Assembly: GCA_030447245.1 (NCBI GenBank)
Contig: JAUJPG010000019.1
Coordinates: forward strand, 12,583-76,582
Source of the DNA: Chloroflexota bacterium
Lineage (GTDB): Bacteria; Chloroflexota; UBA6077; JACCZL01
Reading direction: 5' to 3'
Length of the DNA stretch: 64,000 nucleotides
In this document: positions 1 through 8,737 of the stretch, piece after piece
How positions within the stretch are numbered: position 1 is the stretch's first letter
Layout: each line of letters begins with the position of its first letter
The notes under the pieces: generated by a model
The model's input: the letters and a program-made list of their open reading frames with translations, nothing else
What the model was told of the DNA's origin: nothing
Databases searched by the model: none
Position numbers and translations under genes: made by a program

Positions 1-415
1 CGTAGCCGGCACGGTTGAGCGACTCCTTGTTGAGCGGCGCGGTGACGATCGCGTCGATCTCGCCATCCAGCGCTAGCGTGACCGCCCGCTCGATGTACTC
101 GAACGCTGCCTTGCCGTTGGCCGGGTCCACCTGTCCCAACGTCAGGCTTGCTACCGGTCGATTGGCGAGGTCCAGCACCCAGAGCGCGTCCGGCCCCAGC
201 GCGGCCCCGTCGAGCCGGTCCACCGAGCGGACCGGCAGATCGACCCCGCAGACCTTGACCGCCTCGGCCATGACGCTCGCGTCGCCGATCACGACCGATC
301 GTGCCAGCTCTCGAGTCTTTGGCCGAGCCAGCGCCATGACGGTGACCTCCGGCCCCACGCCGGCCGCGTCGCCCATCGTGATCCCCAGGATCGGCAGCTC
401 TTGGTTGGTCATCAT
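1..415 (-). CDS. pdxA: 4-hydroxythreonine-4-phosphate dehydrogenase family protein, N-terminal part (cut by window edge)
   Basis: Reading leftward from an ATG at 415, the first 138 residues are visible; the rest lies outside the window. The opening ITMGDAAGVGPEV matches the PdxA signature GDPxGIGPE, and DAIVTAPLNKESLNRAGY matches the family's conserved TAPxxK segment. PdxA oxidises 4-phosphohydroxy-threonine in pyridoxal phosphate synthesis, while close paralogues act on other phosphorylated hydroxy acids in catabolism, so the exact substrate is open. A GGGAGGG ribosome site abuts the two tandem ATGs at 415 and 412; the second has better spacing. A TAGCAT box about 70 bases upstream could be its -10. 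Confidence 0.88.
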   Translation of the reverse strand, partial: MMTNQELPILGITMGDAAGVGPEVTVMALARPKTRELARSVVIGDASVMAEAVKVCGVDLPVRSVDRLDGAALGPDALWVLDLANRPVASLTLGQVDPANGKAAFEYIERAVTLALDGEIDAIVTAPLNKESLNRAGY

Positions 416-571
416 CCCTCCCGCATGGACCTATCCGCGACGCGGCACGATGCGCAAGTCGCCCCCTCGATCCGGGAGAGGGATGCTAGGGTCGTCCTCG
501 CGACATGCGCCGTTTCGCGCCCGTGGAGGATGCGGAGCCGCTGCTTGCGTCGATTCACGGTCGCCGCCAGT

Positions 572-2152
572 TTAGCGCCCCAGCCGCGCCCGCACCACAG
601 ACCAGACCTGGCGGGCGTCGCGCTCGCCCAGGGCTTCGAGGAGGCCCAGGTAGGTTAGAGCGGCGAGCGGCGCGGCCAGTCCGAGCAGGATGGCCAGGGA
701 CCACGGGCCGACGACACGCGGCAGGGCAAGAGCGACATACAGCCAAAGCACCAGGCCCATGCCGAGCGCGGCGGCGGTGACTTTGAGGCCGAAGCGGACG
801 AGGTCGCGGCCGAGCAGGCCGACGCCGGCGCGCTCGAGAAGCACCAGCAGGATCAGGCCGTGGGCGCTGTTCTGGATCGCGTTGGCGAGGGCAAGCCCGG
901 CCACGTCGAGCGGCCCGATCAGCAGCAAGGCCGACGCGAGATACAGGCCAACGCCGACGACGCCGATGAGAACCGGCGTGCGAGTGTCTTTGCGGGCGTA
1001 GAAGGCGACGATCAGCAGCTGGTCGAGCGCGGTGAATGGGAGCTGCGGGGCGTACGCGAGGAACACCAGCGCCGTGCGGGCAGTATCGAGCGCACCGAAG
1101 CGGCCGCGCTCGAACAGGAGCTGAACCAACGGCTCGCGCAGGACGACCAGGCCGACCGTCGCCGGCACCATCAGCAGCAGGACGATCTTGACGCCGAAAC
1201 GGAGCGTGTCGCGGTAGCCGTGACGGTCAACCTCGTCCGCGCGACGCCAGTCGCCGGTGACGGCGATGGCGTTCGCGTGACGCGTGAGCAGCGGCAAGAC
1301 CGCGAAGGACGTAGCTGTGGCCACCAGTCCGAGCGGGAACTGGATCAGGCGCGTCGCGTAGTTCATCACCGATAGACTGCCCTCTGCAAGTCGCGAGGCC
1401 AGATTGCGGTCGATCACGATCCCGACGATCGTCACCAGCATCCCGAGGGCGACCGGGCCGTACAGCCGGAGAATCGTCCGGACCTCAGGTCGGTTGAGGT
1501 CGAACGACGGCCGGTAGCGCGGCCGGCCGAGGCCGAGTAGCTGGAGAGCGAGTTGACCGAGCGCCCCCAGCAGGACGCCCACCACGAGCGCGTAGATCCC
1601 GAGCGCCTGGTGGAACAGCAGCGCGGCCACGATGATCGCGCCGTTGTAGACGGCGACGGCGAACGCCGGCAGCCCCACGCGGCGTCGGGCGTACAGCGCG
1701 GCCATCAGCACGCCCGCCAGGCCCTGGAGCACCACCGCCGCCAGCATCGTGCGGACCATCGGAACCGCCTCTGAGCGCGACGCCTCGGCCAACCCTGGCG
1801 CAACCAGGTCGATCACCGCCGGCGCAAACGCCCCGAGCACGAGCGCGACCGCGACGAGTAGCACCCCGGCCAACGAGAGGATCGCGCTCAGCAGGGACCA
1901 GAGACGGTCGTCGTCGCGGGCGTCGACGAAGACCGGCACCAGCGCGGCGCTGATCGCCCCACCGACGAGCAGGTCGTAGACGACCGTCGGGACGGCCGAG
2001 GCGGCCACGAATGCGTCGGTTGCCCCGGTCGCGCCGAACAGGTACGCCATGACGAGCTCGCGGCCCAACCCGAGCAGGCGGCTGACGACGTTCCCGAGCC
2101 CGATCACCAGCGCAGCGACGGCGACGCTACGCACCAGGCTGGCCCGGCCCAC
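572..2152 (-). CDS. murJ: MurJ, lipid II flippase (MVF/MviN family)
   Basis: The protein has 526 residues and about 14 hydrophobic segments, the usual size and architecture for MurJ. The N-terminus carries the conserved SRLLGLGRE and FGATGATDAF segments (residues 24-47), and LDQLLIVAFYARKDTRTP near residue 370 is the usual second-half motif. MurJ moves lipid-linked peptidoglycan precursor across the cytoplasmic membrane. Its start overlaps the end of the upstream glycosyltransferase gene by 26 bases, so the two are probably translated from one message. Some MurJ-like proteins sit in exopolysaccharide clusters, and the glycosyltransferase partner leaves that possible. Confidence 0.92.
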   Translation of the reverse strand: MGRASLVRSVAVAALVIGLGNVVSRLLGLGRELVMAYLFGATGATDAFVAASAVPTVVYDLLVGGAISAALVPVFVDARDDDRLWSLLSAILSLAGVLLVAVALVLGAFAPAVIDLVAPGLAEASRSEAVPMVRTMLAAVVLQGLAGVLMAALYARRRVGLPAFAVAVYNGAIIVAALLFHQALGIYALVVGVLLGALGQLALQLLGLGRPRYRPSFDLNRPEVRTILRLYGPVALGMLVTIVGIVIDRNLASRLAEGSLSVMNYATRLIQFPLGLVATATSFAVLPLLTRHANAIAVTGDWRRADEVDRHGYRDTLRFGVKIVLLLMVPATVGLVVLREPLVQLLFERGRFGALDTARTALVFLAYAPQLPFTALDQLLIVAFYARKDTRTPVLIGVVGVGLYLASALLLIGPLDVAGLALANAIQNSAHGLILLVLLERAGVGLLGRDLVRFGLKVTAAALGMGLVLWLYVALALPRVVGPWSLAILLGLAAPLAALTYLGLLEALGERDARQVWSVVRARLGR

Positions 2153-3935
2153 GGCTCAGGCGGTACAGGCGGTAGTCGGAGCCGCGCCCGGTTTCGGCCG
2201 GCGGTCGCGCATCGAGCGGGGCAACGACCAATCTCGCAGCCGCGGCCGCCGCGTCGCGGGCATTGAGGATCGCGAGGGCGCTCCGGCCGTCCAGCTCCTC
2301 CTGGAGTCGGGCCGGAGTCGGCCGCACCGTCGAATACGGAATCCTGCCGAACTGGAGCAAGTACTCCAGACCGCGCAGCTCGGTCAGACCGGTGTCCGGC
2401 AGCTCGGCCCCAATCGCCTCGTCCACCAGCACCGGCTCGTCGGCCTGACGCGCCTGGGCGATCTCGGCGCTCAAGCGCACGATGCGCTCGTTCGTGTCGC
2501 TGCGCTCGAACGCGCGGGCGTAGTAGCGGCCCAGCGGGGCGATCGATCCGATGACCAGCAGCCCCGCTGCGACCGGCGCCGCGAAGACTAGCGCAGCTCT
2601 CCAGGGCAGGAGCGTCGCCAGAGCGGCGCGTTGGGCCAGCGCTGGGGCAGCGGCGTGGGCGACCCAGGCGGCCGCCGCGGCGAACAGCAGCGGGACGATT
2701 GGCATCAGGTAGCGCACAGTCAACAGCGTGCGAAACTTCGGATTGAGCGCCGGGAGCAGCAGCAGAAATCCGAGCGTGATGAGCAACGGCAGCGGCTGGC
2801 CGCGACGAGCCGACCAGACCAGACCGACCGCGGCCAGCCCGCAGCCGAGCAGCACCAGCGGATCGCCCAGGTAAGCCGCCGGACCGGGCCGCTGATCGAC
2901 CGCCCCGCCAAGAATGCGCGCCAACAGCAGGAGCATCGCGCCGGCGCTCGCCAGGTAGCCGCTCGAGGCCTGCTGATCGACGGCGTACTCGGCCTGGATT
3001 CGGCGCGCGCTGCTCAGCGAGTCCCAACCAGATTGCGCGTTGTACAGCAGGACATTGAAGTACCCGACGAGGAACAGGAGCACACCAAGGTATGGCCAGG
3101 GGGTTCTCAGCAGTCCCCGCGCGTGCCACAGGACGTAGCCTCCCACGCCCGGCAGGAGCGCGGCGACCAGCGGGTGCGTCTGGAGCGCCAGGCCGAACAG
3201 CAGGCCCGCCAGCGCGAGTGCCGGGCCGGCGGCTCCGCGTTCAGGCCGCGCTGGGCGCCGTGCGGGCTCCTCGGAGGCCGCCAGGCTCGGGTCAGTCAGA
3301 GGCCGCCTCGCCCGCAGCAGCGCCCAGAAGGTGAGCGTCGTGAACAGCGGCGTCAGGCAGTTGGACCAGGCGATGTGGCTGTTGACGACGACGTGCGCGC
3401 CGTTCGTCGCGAGCAGCAGGGCGGCCAGCACGCCGGCCGCGCGCGACATGCCCCGGCCCCCTGTCACAGCCCCTGCCGCGGCAGGAAGCGGAGAGCCACG
3501 GGCCGTTGAGAGTGCCAGCTCTCGGCCCAGCCCGAAGGCGGCGGCGACGGTCAGGGCTCCGGCGACCAGGACCACCACACGCGGCACGAAGGGGCTCTCC
3601 CCGCCGAGCCAGAGAGCGCCCGCGACCAGGTAGTTGTACAGGGCGCCGTAGTAGCTGTCGTAGTTGACCAGTGGTCGCGCGCCGTCGCGGACGATCGCCA
3701 GGCTGTGGAGCACTTCGAGCGTCTCGTCGGTGAAACGTGGGACCGTCCACAGGTGCGGCCAGCGGATCGCGAGCGCGAACAGCGCCAGGCCACCTGCCAG
3801 CAGGGCATCGGGCCAGGACCACGCGATCCTCTCCGCGGGCCGCGTGGCGGATCCATCAGTGCCGACGCCGAGGCCGACCGCCAGCCGGGCGGCCGGCGCG
3901 CGCGGCGGAGCACCGGGACTTGACGGCATCTGCAT
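2127..3935 (-). CDS. Membrane glycosyltransferase, GT39/ArnT-like
   Basis: This is a roughly 600-residue polytopic membrane protein. After the first membrane segment it has WPHLWTVPRFTDETLEVLHSLAI, in which the Asp-Glu pair in the first extracytoplasmic loop is the metal/catalytic motif of PMT/ArnT-type enzymes using polyprenyl-phosphate sugars. Many hydrophobic segments follow, and a short soluble C-terminal domain from about residue 490. An ATG at 3935 was chosen; a TTG at 3977 would overlap the next gene. The gene overlaps murJ by 26 bases. The sugar and acceptor cannot be told from sequence; transfer to a cell-wall polymer or protein is the natural guess. Confidence 0.75.
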   Translation of the reverse strand: MQMPSSPGAPPRAPAARLAVGLGVGTDGSATRPAERIAWSWPDALLAGGLALFALAIRWPHLWTVPRFTDETLEVLHSLAIVRDGARPLVNYDSYYGALYNYLVAGALWLGGESPFVPRVVVLVAGALTVAAAFGLGRELALSTARGSPLPAAAGAVTGGRGMSRAAGVLAALLLATNGAHVVVNSHIAWSNCLTPLFTTLTFWALLRARRPLTDPSLAASEEPARRPARPERGAAGPALALAGLLFGLALQTHPLVAALLPGVGGYVLWHARGLLRTPWPYLGVLLFLVGYFNVLLYNAQSGWDSLSSARRIQAEYAVDQQASSGYLASAGAMLLLLARILGGAVDQRPGPAAYLGDPLVLLGCGLAAVGLVWSARRGQPLPLLITLGFLLLLPALNPKFRTLLTVRYLMPIVPLLFAAAAAWVAHAAAPALAQRAALATLLPWRAALVFAAPVAAGLLVIGSIAPLGRYYARAFERSDTNERIVRLSAEIAQARQADEPVLVDEAIGAELPDTGLTELRGLEYLLQFGRIPYSTVRPTPARLQEELDGRSALAILNARDAAAAAARLVVAPLDARPPAETGRGSDYRLYRLSRGPGQPGA

Positions 3936-3973
3936 CGGGTGGCCCGAGTCGTACCCTCGCCGTGGGGCGGCTG

Positions 3974-4588
3974 TCAAACGAGGGAAGCGCCGGGCGCCGC
4001 CGCGGTCTTGGACGCGATCGGCTTGCCAAGGGATGGCACCGGATCGTCTTCGGACCGCGGGGTGCCGCCCTCGCCAGACGATGGGGCGTACTCGCCCAGG
4101 GCCAGCTCGGGCGCCGCCTCACCGTCCAGCCGCCCCGCGGTGGCCGGTAGGAGTGCGAGCAGCCAGACCGCCTGCCCCGAATGAACCGCGCGGCCACGCA
4201 CGTGCCAGGTCTCCAGTCGGACGTCGTCGACAATCGGCTCGGTGGTCGCCGATGGCAGCGGGAGGTCGTCGCGCGTCGGCAGGCGGACCGACCACGCGGC
4301 AGCCGACGAGTGCAGCTCGGTCGACACTCCGCGCGTCAGCGTGGCGAGCGCCCCGAGGGCGGCGCGCACGTCCGCGGGGGCCGCCTGGCAGGGGTGAGCT
4401 CGCGGTCGGGCCGCGCCCTCAGCTGCTGGCTCTGGCGGCACGCTGACTCCCGGATTCCCTGCCCCGCCGGGATCCTCGGCCCAGAAGAGGAACGCGGCGT
4501 CGCCGGTCGTTCGCTCGACACCCCAGGCCCCGTGCAGCACCAACACCGACAACCACGCTCCCGACGCGGGGGCAACGGCCGACCTCAC
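3974..4588 (-). pseudogene. Orphan N-terminal domain of a SNF2-type helicase
   Basis: The reading frame of about 205 codons contains VLVLHGAW...AAFLFWAEDPG near its start and DLPLPSA...RLETWHVRGRA...LLALLPA later. From memory this spacing matches the N-terminal region of large bacterial SNF2/DEAD helicases of Actinobacteria and Chloroflexota (SNF2_assoc type, about 1000 residues). No ATPase or helicase motifs follow; the frame stops at 3974, flush against the glycosyltransferase gene. It therefore looks like a truncated leftover rather than a working enzyme. A GTG at 4588 is the likeliest start because the usual N-terminus begins close to the LHG motif. Family recognition is from pattern only. 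Confidence 0.45.
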
Positions 4589-4641
4589 GACGGCCGATCG
4601 AACAGCCCCCGAAAGCTCCGGGCCGACGTTCGCGCGGGAGT

Positions 4642-4647
4642 TATACT
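4642..4647 (+). promoter_or_regulatory. -10 box TATACT for a leaderless start
   Basis: TATACT ends six bases before the ATG at 4654, so transcription would begin at or next to the start codon. No ribosome site is visible. On the opposite strand the same AT-rich patch reads TATAAC and could serve the helicase remnant. Confidence 0.5.
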
Positions 4648-4653
4648 TGGCCC

Positions 4654-4962
4654 ATGCCCGCGTCATGGCCCACCGAGCGCCCGGGCGATGCCCTTGCGAT
4701 GCACGAAGGACCCGAGCGCCACGAGCTGGACGTCCAGGTTGACCGCCACGGCCAGATCGCCGACGTGCGGCTGGACGGCCGCTCGATCTGGCCAACGTGG
4801 TTCAAGCTGGAATGGAAGGGCGATGGGCAAGTCTCGGCCAAGGCCAACGGGCTGCGCCTTTCCAGCCGCGCCGGCGACCGGATCAGCCTGCACGTGCCGA
4901 ACGGCCCCGCCGAGCCGGTGATGGCCGGCATCGACGCCGAGCGCGGCGCGGAAGAACAGTAG
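4654..4962 (+). CDS. Small conserved-looking protein upstream of lgt, function unknown
   Basis: The 102-residue product is hydrophilic, with alternating short beta-like stretches (HELDVQVDRHGQIADVRLDG, RISLHVPNG). It has no signal peptide, membrane segment or recognisable catalytic motif. It ends seven bases before lgt, so the two are almost certainly cotranscribed. A start at the ATG at 4654 fits a leaderless message from the TATACT box. An internal ATG (codon 16) is an alternative start. I do not recognise the family. Confidence 0.6.
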   Translation: MPASWPTERPGDALAMHEGPERHELDVQVDRHGQIADVRLDGRSIWPTWFKLEWKGDGQVSAKANGLRLSSRAGDRISLHVPNGPAEPVMAGIDAERGAEEQ

Positions 4963-4969
4963 GCGCCCT

Positions 4970-5857
4970 ATGATCGACATCCACATCGATCCGATCCTGA
5001 TTCAGCTCGGCCCGCTGGTCATCACATGGCATGGCTTGTTTACCGCCCTGGGCGTCCTCGGCGGCATCTGGCTGGCGACACGCCTTGGGATCGAGCGCGG
5101 CTTCAGCGAGGACGACATCATGTCGGTCGCGCTGTGGGGCGTCGTCGGCGGCATCGTCGGCGCCCGCCTGATGCACGTTGTCGACCAGTGGGCCTACTAC
5201 GCGCGCGACCCACTCGCGATCCTGCGCGTCAACGAAGGCGGTCTTGCTATCTGGGGCAGCATCATCGGCGGGCCGCTGGGCGGCGCGATCTACGCCTGGC
5301 GGCGTGGACTATCGATCCCGAAGATGCTGGATTTCGGCGGGCTCGGCCTGATCCTGGGGATGGCGATTGGCCGCCTGGGCGACGTCATCAACGGGGAGCA
5401 CCACGGCTCTGATGCGGGCGTCCCCTGGTCCGTCCGCTACACCCACCCGAACACGCTGGGTGACCTGAACGTGCCGGTCCACCTGGCGGTCGGCTACGAG
5501 CTGATCATGGACGTGCTGGTCCTGGCCGTCTGCACGTGGTTGCTCTACCGGCGCGCCTTCCCGCGTGACGGGATGGTGTTCTGGGCGATGATCGCGCTCT
5601 ACTCGCTCGGCCGCTTCTTCGTCCAGTTCTTCCGCCTGGACACGCCGTTCCTGTGGGGGCTCAGCCAGGCCCAGCTGCTGTCGTTCGCCGTCGGCGCCAT
5701 CGCGGTCTGGATCCTGGTCTACCTTGCCTCGAGCAGCCGCCGACGGCCAGCTGCCACGAACGACGACGCGTCGCCAACTCCAGTGGCGGCATCGACAAGC
5801 AGTCCGCCCCCCACGATGGTCGCGGCCGACGAGCGGGAGCCGGTGGAGCGCGCCTGA
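4970..5857 (+). CDS. lgt: Prolipoprotein diacylglyceryl transferase
   Basis: Lgt attaches diacylglycerol from phosphatidylglycerol to the lipobox cysteine of prolipoproteins at the membrane. The 295-residue protein has seven hydrophobic segments. It shows the family landmarks ITWHGLF near residue 21, the family signature GRLGDVINGEHHG near residue 135, and ALYSLGRFFVQFFR near residue 208. The C-terminal 40 residues are a Ser/Pro/Ala-rich cytoplasmic tail beyond the usual end. The gene follows the 102-residue protein by seven bases. It ends close to the convergently read CDF transporter gene. The TctC-like protein at 16.9 kb has a lipobox and would be a substrate. Confidence 0.95.
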   Translation: MIDIHIDPILIQLGPLVITWHGLFTALGVLGGIWLATRLGIERGFSEDDIMSVALWGVVGGIVGARLMHVVDQWAYYARDPLAILRVNEGGLAIWGSIIGGPLGGAIYAWRRGLSIPKMLDFGGLGLILGMAIGRLGDVINGEHHGSDAGVPWSVRYTHPNTLGDLNVPVHLAVGYELIMDVLVLAVCTWLLYRRAFPRDGMVFWAMIALYSLGRFFVQFFRLDTPFLWGLSQAQLLSFAVGAIAVWILVYLASSSRRRPAATNDDASPTPVAASTSSPPPTMVAADEREPVERA

Positions 5858-5876
5858 AGAGTCTGGGTGGGTCAGC

Positions 5877-6776
5877 CTACCCGGAGCGACAGGCGTCGGC
5901 GGAACAGCTCACTTCGGCCGAGGGCTCCTCAACCTGAATCGTGGCGTGCTCGATCCCGAAGCGATCGCGCAGCACCTGGCGCATCTCGCGGAGAACCGGG
6001 CCGCAGCTTCGGTCGGCGCTCACTTCGACGTGGCCGCTCATCGCATCCCAGCCCGAGGTGATGGTCCAGACGTGGACGTCATGGACGCGGCGCACGCCCG
6101 GAACGTCGAGCAGACCGCGCTCCAGCTCGTCGACGTCGATGCGGCGGGGGGTCGCCTCCAGGAGCACGTCCAGCGCGGCACGCACGAGATGCAAGGTGCG
6201 CGGGACGACGAAGAGCCCGATCAGCACAGCGAACAGCGAATCGGCCCAGGTCCAGCTGAACAGGCCGGTCAGCACGGCGGCGACCAGCACCGCGACCGAG
6301 GCGAGTGCGTCGCTCGCGACCTCCAGGAAGGCCGCGCGCACGTTCAGGCTCTCGCGTGACCCGGCGCGCAGCAAGAGCAATCCGACCAGGTTGACCCCGA
6401 GGCCGGCCAGACCTACCAGGAACATCGGCAGGGCGGCCACCGCGGGAGGGCTGTCCAACCGCTCCCAGGCCTCGTACAGGATGTAGCCGGCGACGGCAAA
6501 GAGCAGGAGGGCGTTCCCGAGGGCCGCGAGCACTTCAAGGCGATAGTAGCCGTAGGTCGCCCGCCGGCCGGCCGGCCGCGCCGCCAGCCAGATGGCGCCG
6601 AGCGCCAGCCCGAGGCCGATCACGTCGGTCGCCATGTGCGCCGCGTCCGCCAGGAGCGCGAGGCTACCGCTGAGCAGCCCGGCTCCGAGCTCCACGATGG
6701 CGAAGGTGGCTGTCAGCGCCAGGACGAGCGCCAGCCGGCGGCGGTTCTGGCCGGTGTGGGCGTGCTGGTGGGTCAT
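5877..6776 (-). CDS. Cation diffusion facilitator (CzcD/ZitB-like metal exporter)
   Basis: The protein has 299 residues and six membrane segments, a His-containing N-terminus (MTHQHAH), and the TM2 metal site AHMATD. The cytoplasmic C-terminal domain has the CDF pattern VHDVHVWTI and GIEHATIQVE. In TM5, where many CDF zinc transporters have HxxxD, this protein reads LEVASD, replacing the His by Glu; I believe this variant is common in high-GC Gram-positive relatives. The extreme C-terminus adds two Cys (SCSADAC). Its ATG overlaps the stop of the ArsR gene (ATGA), so repressor and exporter form one operon. Zn, Cd or Co export is likely. Confidence 0.9.
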   Translation of the reverse strand: MTHQHAHTGQNRRRLALVLALTATFAIVELGAGLLSGSLALLADAAHMATDVIGLGLALGAIWLAARPAGRRATYGYYRLEVLAALGNALLLFAVAGYILYEAWERLDSPPAVAALPMFLVGLAGLGVNLVGLLLLRAGSRESLNVRAAFLEVASDALASVAVLVAAVLTGLFSWTWADSLFAVLIGLFVVPRTLHLVRAALDVLLEATPRRIDVDELERGLLDVPGVRRVHDVHVWTITSGWDAMSGHVEVSADRSCGPVLREMRQVLRDRFGIEHATIQVEEPSAEVSCSADACRSG

Positions 6777-7213
6777 GGCGACGAGGGGCGTCCCAGCTCT
6801 AGCGTGAGAGAAGCCAGGAGCGCGGCGGGAATCAGGGCGCGGTCAGCCAGGTGGGTGAGCGAGACGTCAAGCAGGGCGCGGACGTGGGCGTCGTCGAGCG
6901 AGTAGTAGACCAGCTTGCCTTCGCGTCGAGGCGTGACCAGCCGCAGGTTGCGGAGCACCCGCAGGTGCTGGGAGACGGCCGACTCGCTCAGCCCGACGAC
7001 GGCCGCCAGGTCGCAGACGCAGAGCTCCTGCCGAAGCAGACTGTAGACGATCTTGGCGCGGCTGGAGTCGGCCAGAGCCCGAAACGTCTCGGCCAGCTCG
7101 AAGTAGATCTCGTCGCCAAGGAGCAGCTCGCGGCCGCGGACGACTCGCCCCGCATCCACCGTGCGGACCTCGCATGCCTCGGCGCGCGCGATCGGCGCAG
7201 CGGCGGCAGCCAT
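6773..7213 (-). CDS. ArsR/SmtB-family metal-responsive repressor, CadC-like
   Basis: From the ATG at 7213 the product is about 146 residues with a winged-helix core (ETFRALADSSRAKIVYSLL, LSESAVSQHLRVLRNLRLV). It carries ELCVCDLA, the Cys-x-Cys of helix alpha3 in CadC-type Cd/Pb/Zn sensors, and an N-terminal CEVRTVD resembling the CadC N-terminal arm. The start was placed at 7213 because GAGGAG lies eight bases upstream; a longer frame from 7258 would include the operator. The gene is translationally coupled to the CDF exporter, so metal should release the repressor and induce both. Confidence 0.9.
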   Translation of the reverse strand: MAAAAAPIARAEACEVRTVDAGRVVRGRELLLGDEIYFELAETFRALADSSRAKIVYSLLRQELCVCDLAAVVGLSESAVSQHLRVLRNLRLVTPRREGKLVYYSLDDAHVRALLDVSLTHLADRALIPAALLASLTLELGRPSSP

Positions 7214-7225
7214 GTTCGACACTCC

Positions 7226-7249
7226 TCTGCTCGAATTAGCAGATGCTAA
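7226..7249 (-). promoter_or_regulatory. Candidate ArsR operator, overlapping palindromes
   Basis: Two perfect inverted repeats overlap here: TCTGCT/AGCAGA with a six-base spacer (7226-7243) and TTAGCA/TGCTAA with a two-base spacer (7236-7249). They lie just upstream of the repressor ATG and downstream of a TATACT -10 candidate at 7264-7269. The layout fits autorepression by the ArsR protein. Confidence 0.6.
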
Positions 7250-7291
7250 AACGATCACTCAGGAGTATACCGCGTCCGTCATTCCATGTGT

Positions 7292-7346
7292 GGGGCGCAC
7301 GGCGTGCGGCCGCCCGGCACCGCGCTGAACACCGGGCGTGCGCCCC
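7292..7346 (-). terminator. Inverted repeat downstream of glycerate kinase
   Basis: GGGGCGCACG (7292-7301) is perfectly complementary to CGTGCGCCCC (7337-7346). It lies just past the stop of the glycerate kinase gene and before the ArsR promoter. No T-run follows. The left arm matches the REP-like palindrome near 33.7 kb. Confidence 0.4.
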
Positions 7347-7366
7347 CGGCACGCCAACGGCCATGC

Positions 7367-8737
7367 CTACCAGGCGAAGACGAAGATCAGGTCGTTGACG
7401 TTCGTGTTCGTCGGGCCGGTCAGCAGGAGGTCGCCGAGCTGCTCGAAGAAGCGGTAGGCGTCGTTGTCGGCCAGGGCGCGGGCCGAGTCAAGGCCGAGCG
7501 CGCGGGCGCGAGCCAGGGTGGTGCCGTCGGCCAGGGCGCCGGCGGCATCCGTCGGACCGTCGTTGCCATCGGTCGCCAGCGAGGCGACGATCACGTCATC
7601 CAGGCCGGCGATCTTCTCGGCCGCGGCCAGCGCTAGCTCCTGGTTGCGGCCGCCCAGTCCGGTGCCGCGAACCCGCACGGTCGTCTCGCCCCCGAGGACC
7701 AGGCAGCACGGCCGCGGCAGCGGGCCATTGCGATGGGCCTCCTCGCGAGCCAGCGCGGCGGCGACGATGCCCACGACGCGCGCCTCGCCCTCGACATACG
7801 TCGACAGCAGCAGCGCCTCGAGCCCCTCAGCCTCGGCCTGGTGGACCGCGCTGGCGGCGGCCAGCTCGTTGCTGGCCACGACGATCGTCCGGGTCGACGC
7901 GAACAGTGGGTCGCCCCGCTTCGGCGTCTCCTCGGTGCGACCCTCGCGGCCGGAGCGTAGCCGCTCGACCACGCTCGCCGGTAGATCGGCCCAGAGCTCG
8001 AAGCGGTCGACGATCGCGCACGCGTCCGCGAAGGTGCTCTCGTCGGGAACGGTTGGCCCCGAGGCGATAACGTCGAGCGGGTTGCCGACGACGTCCGAGA
8101 GGGCCAGGGTCAGCACGTCCGAGGGTTGGGCCAGGCGCGCGAGGCCGCCGCCCTTGACGCGGTCCAGGTGCTTGCGCACGGTATTCAGCTCGTTGATCGT
8201 CGCGCCAGCCCGCAGCAGCAGATCGGTCATCTGTTGAAGGTCGCCGAGCGAGACACCCTCGACCGGCAGCATCATCAGCGCCGAGCCGCCGCCCGACAGG
8301 ACGACGATCACCAGGTCGTCGGGGCCGCTGGCCTGGATCAGCCGTGCGAGCTCGGCCGTGCCATCCACCCCGGCCTGGTCGGGAATGGGGTGGCCCGCCT
8401 CACGCAGCGCGACGGTTCGGGTCGGTCCGACGTGGCCGTACTTGACCACGACCAGCCCGGCCGCGACGCGCTCCCCGAGGATCTCCTCAACCGCGGCGAC
8501 CATCGGTGCGCTCGCCTTGCCGGCGCCAACCACGACGACACGCTGATAGCGCCCAAGGTCATACGCCCCGTCGCCGACCAGCAGGCGATCCCCCTCGCGT
8601 CGCAAGGCCCGGCGCACCGCCTCACCCGGTTCAACGGCCTGGAGGGCGGCCGCCATGACCCGTGCCGCCACCCGCCGTCGCTCGCGCGTCCCCGGATCGC
8701 GGAACAGTCGCTCGTCGAACGCGATCGTCAAGCTCAC
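7367..8737 (-). CDS. Glycerate 2-kinase (GckA/MOFRL family)
   Basis: This enzyme phosphorylates D-glycerate to 2-phosphoglycerate and so feeds glycerate, glyoxylate or hydroxypyruvate carbon into lower glycolysis. The roughly 456-residue protein has GAGKASAPM near the N-terminus, VVLSGGGSALMMLP in the central nucleotide region, NTVRKHLDRVKGG, and a C-terminal MOFRL domain with GGETTVRVRGTGLGGRNQE and ATDGNDGPTDAAGA. A GTG at 8737 was chosen because homologues begin close to this point; the frame stays open to 8812. It stands alone on this strand, divergent from the YfhO-type gene. Confidence 0.9.
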   Translation of the reverse strand: MSLTIAFDERLFRDPGTRERRRVAARVMAAALQAVEPGEAVRRALRREGDRLLVGDGAYDLGRYQRVVVVGAGKASAPMVAAVEEILGERVAAGLVVVKYGHVGPTRTVALREAGHPIPDQAGVDGTAELARLIQASGPDDLVIVVLSGGGSALMMLPVEGVSLGDLQQMTDLLLRAGATINELNTVRKHLDRVKGGGLARLAQPSDVLTLALSDVVGNPLDVIASGPTVPDESTFADACAIVDRFELWADLPASVVERLRSGREGRTEETPKRGDPLFASTRTIVVASNELAAASAVHQAEAEGLEALLLSTYVEGEARVVGIVAAALAREEAHRNGPLPRPCCLVLGGETTVRVRGTGLGGRNQELALAAAEKIAGLDDVIVASLATDGNDGPTDAAGALADGTTLARARALGLDSARALADNDAYRFFEQLGDLLLTGPTNTNVNDLIFVFAW

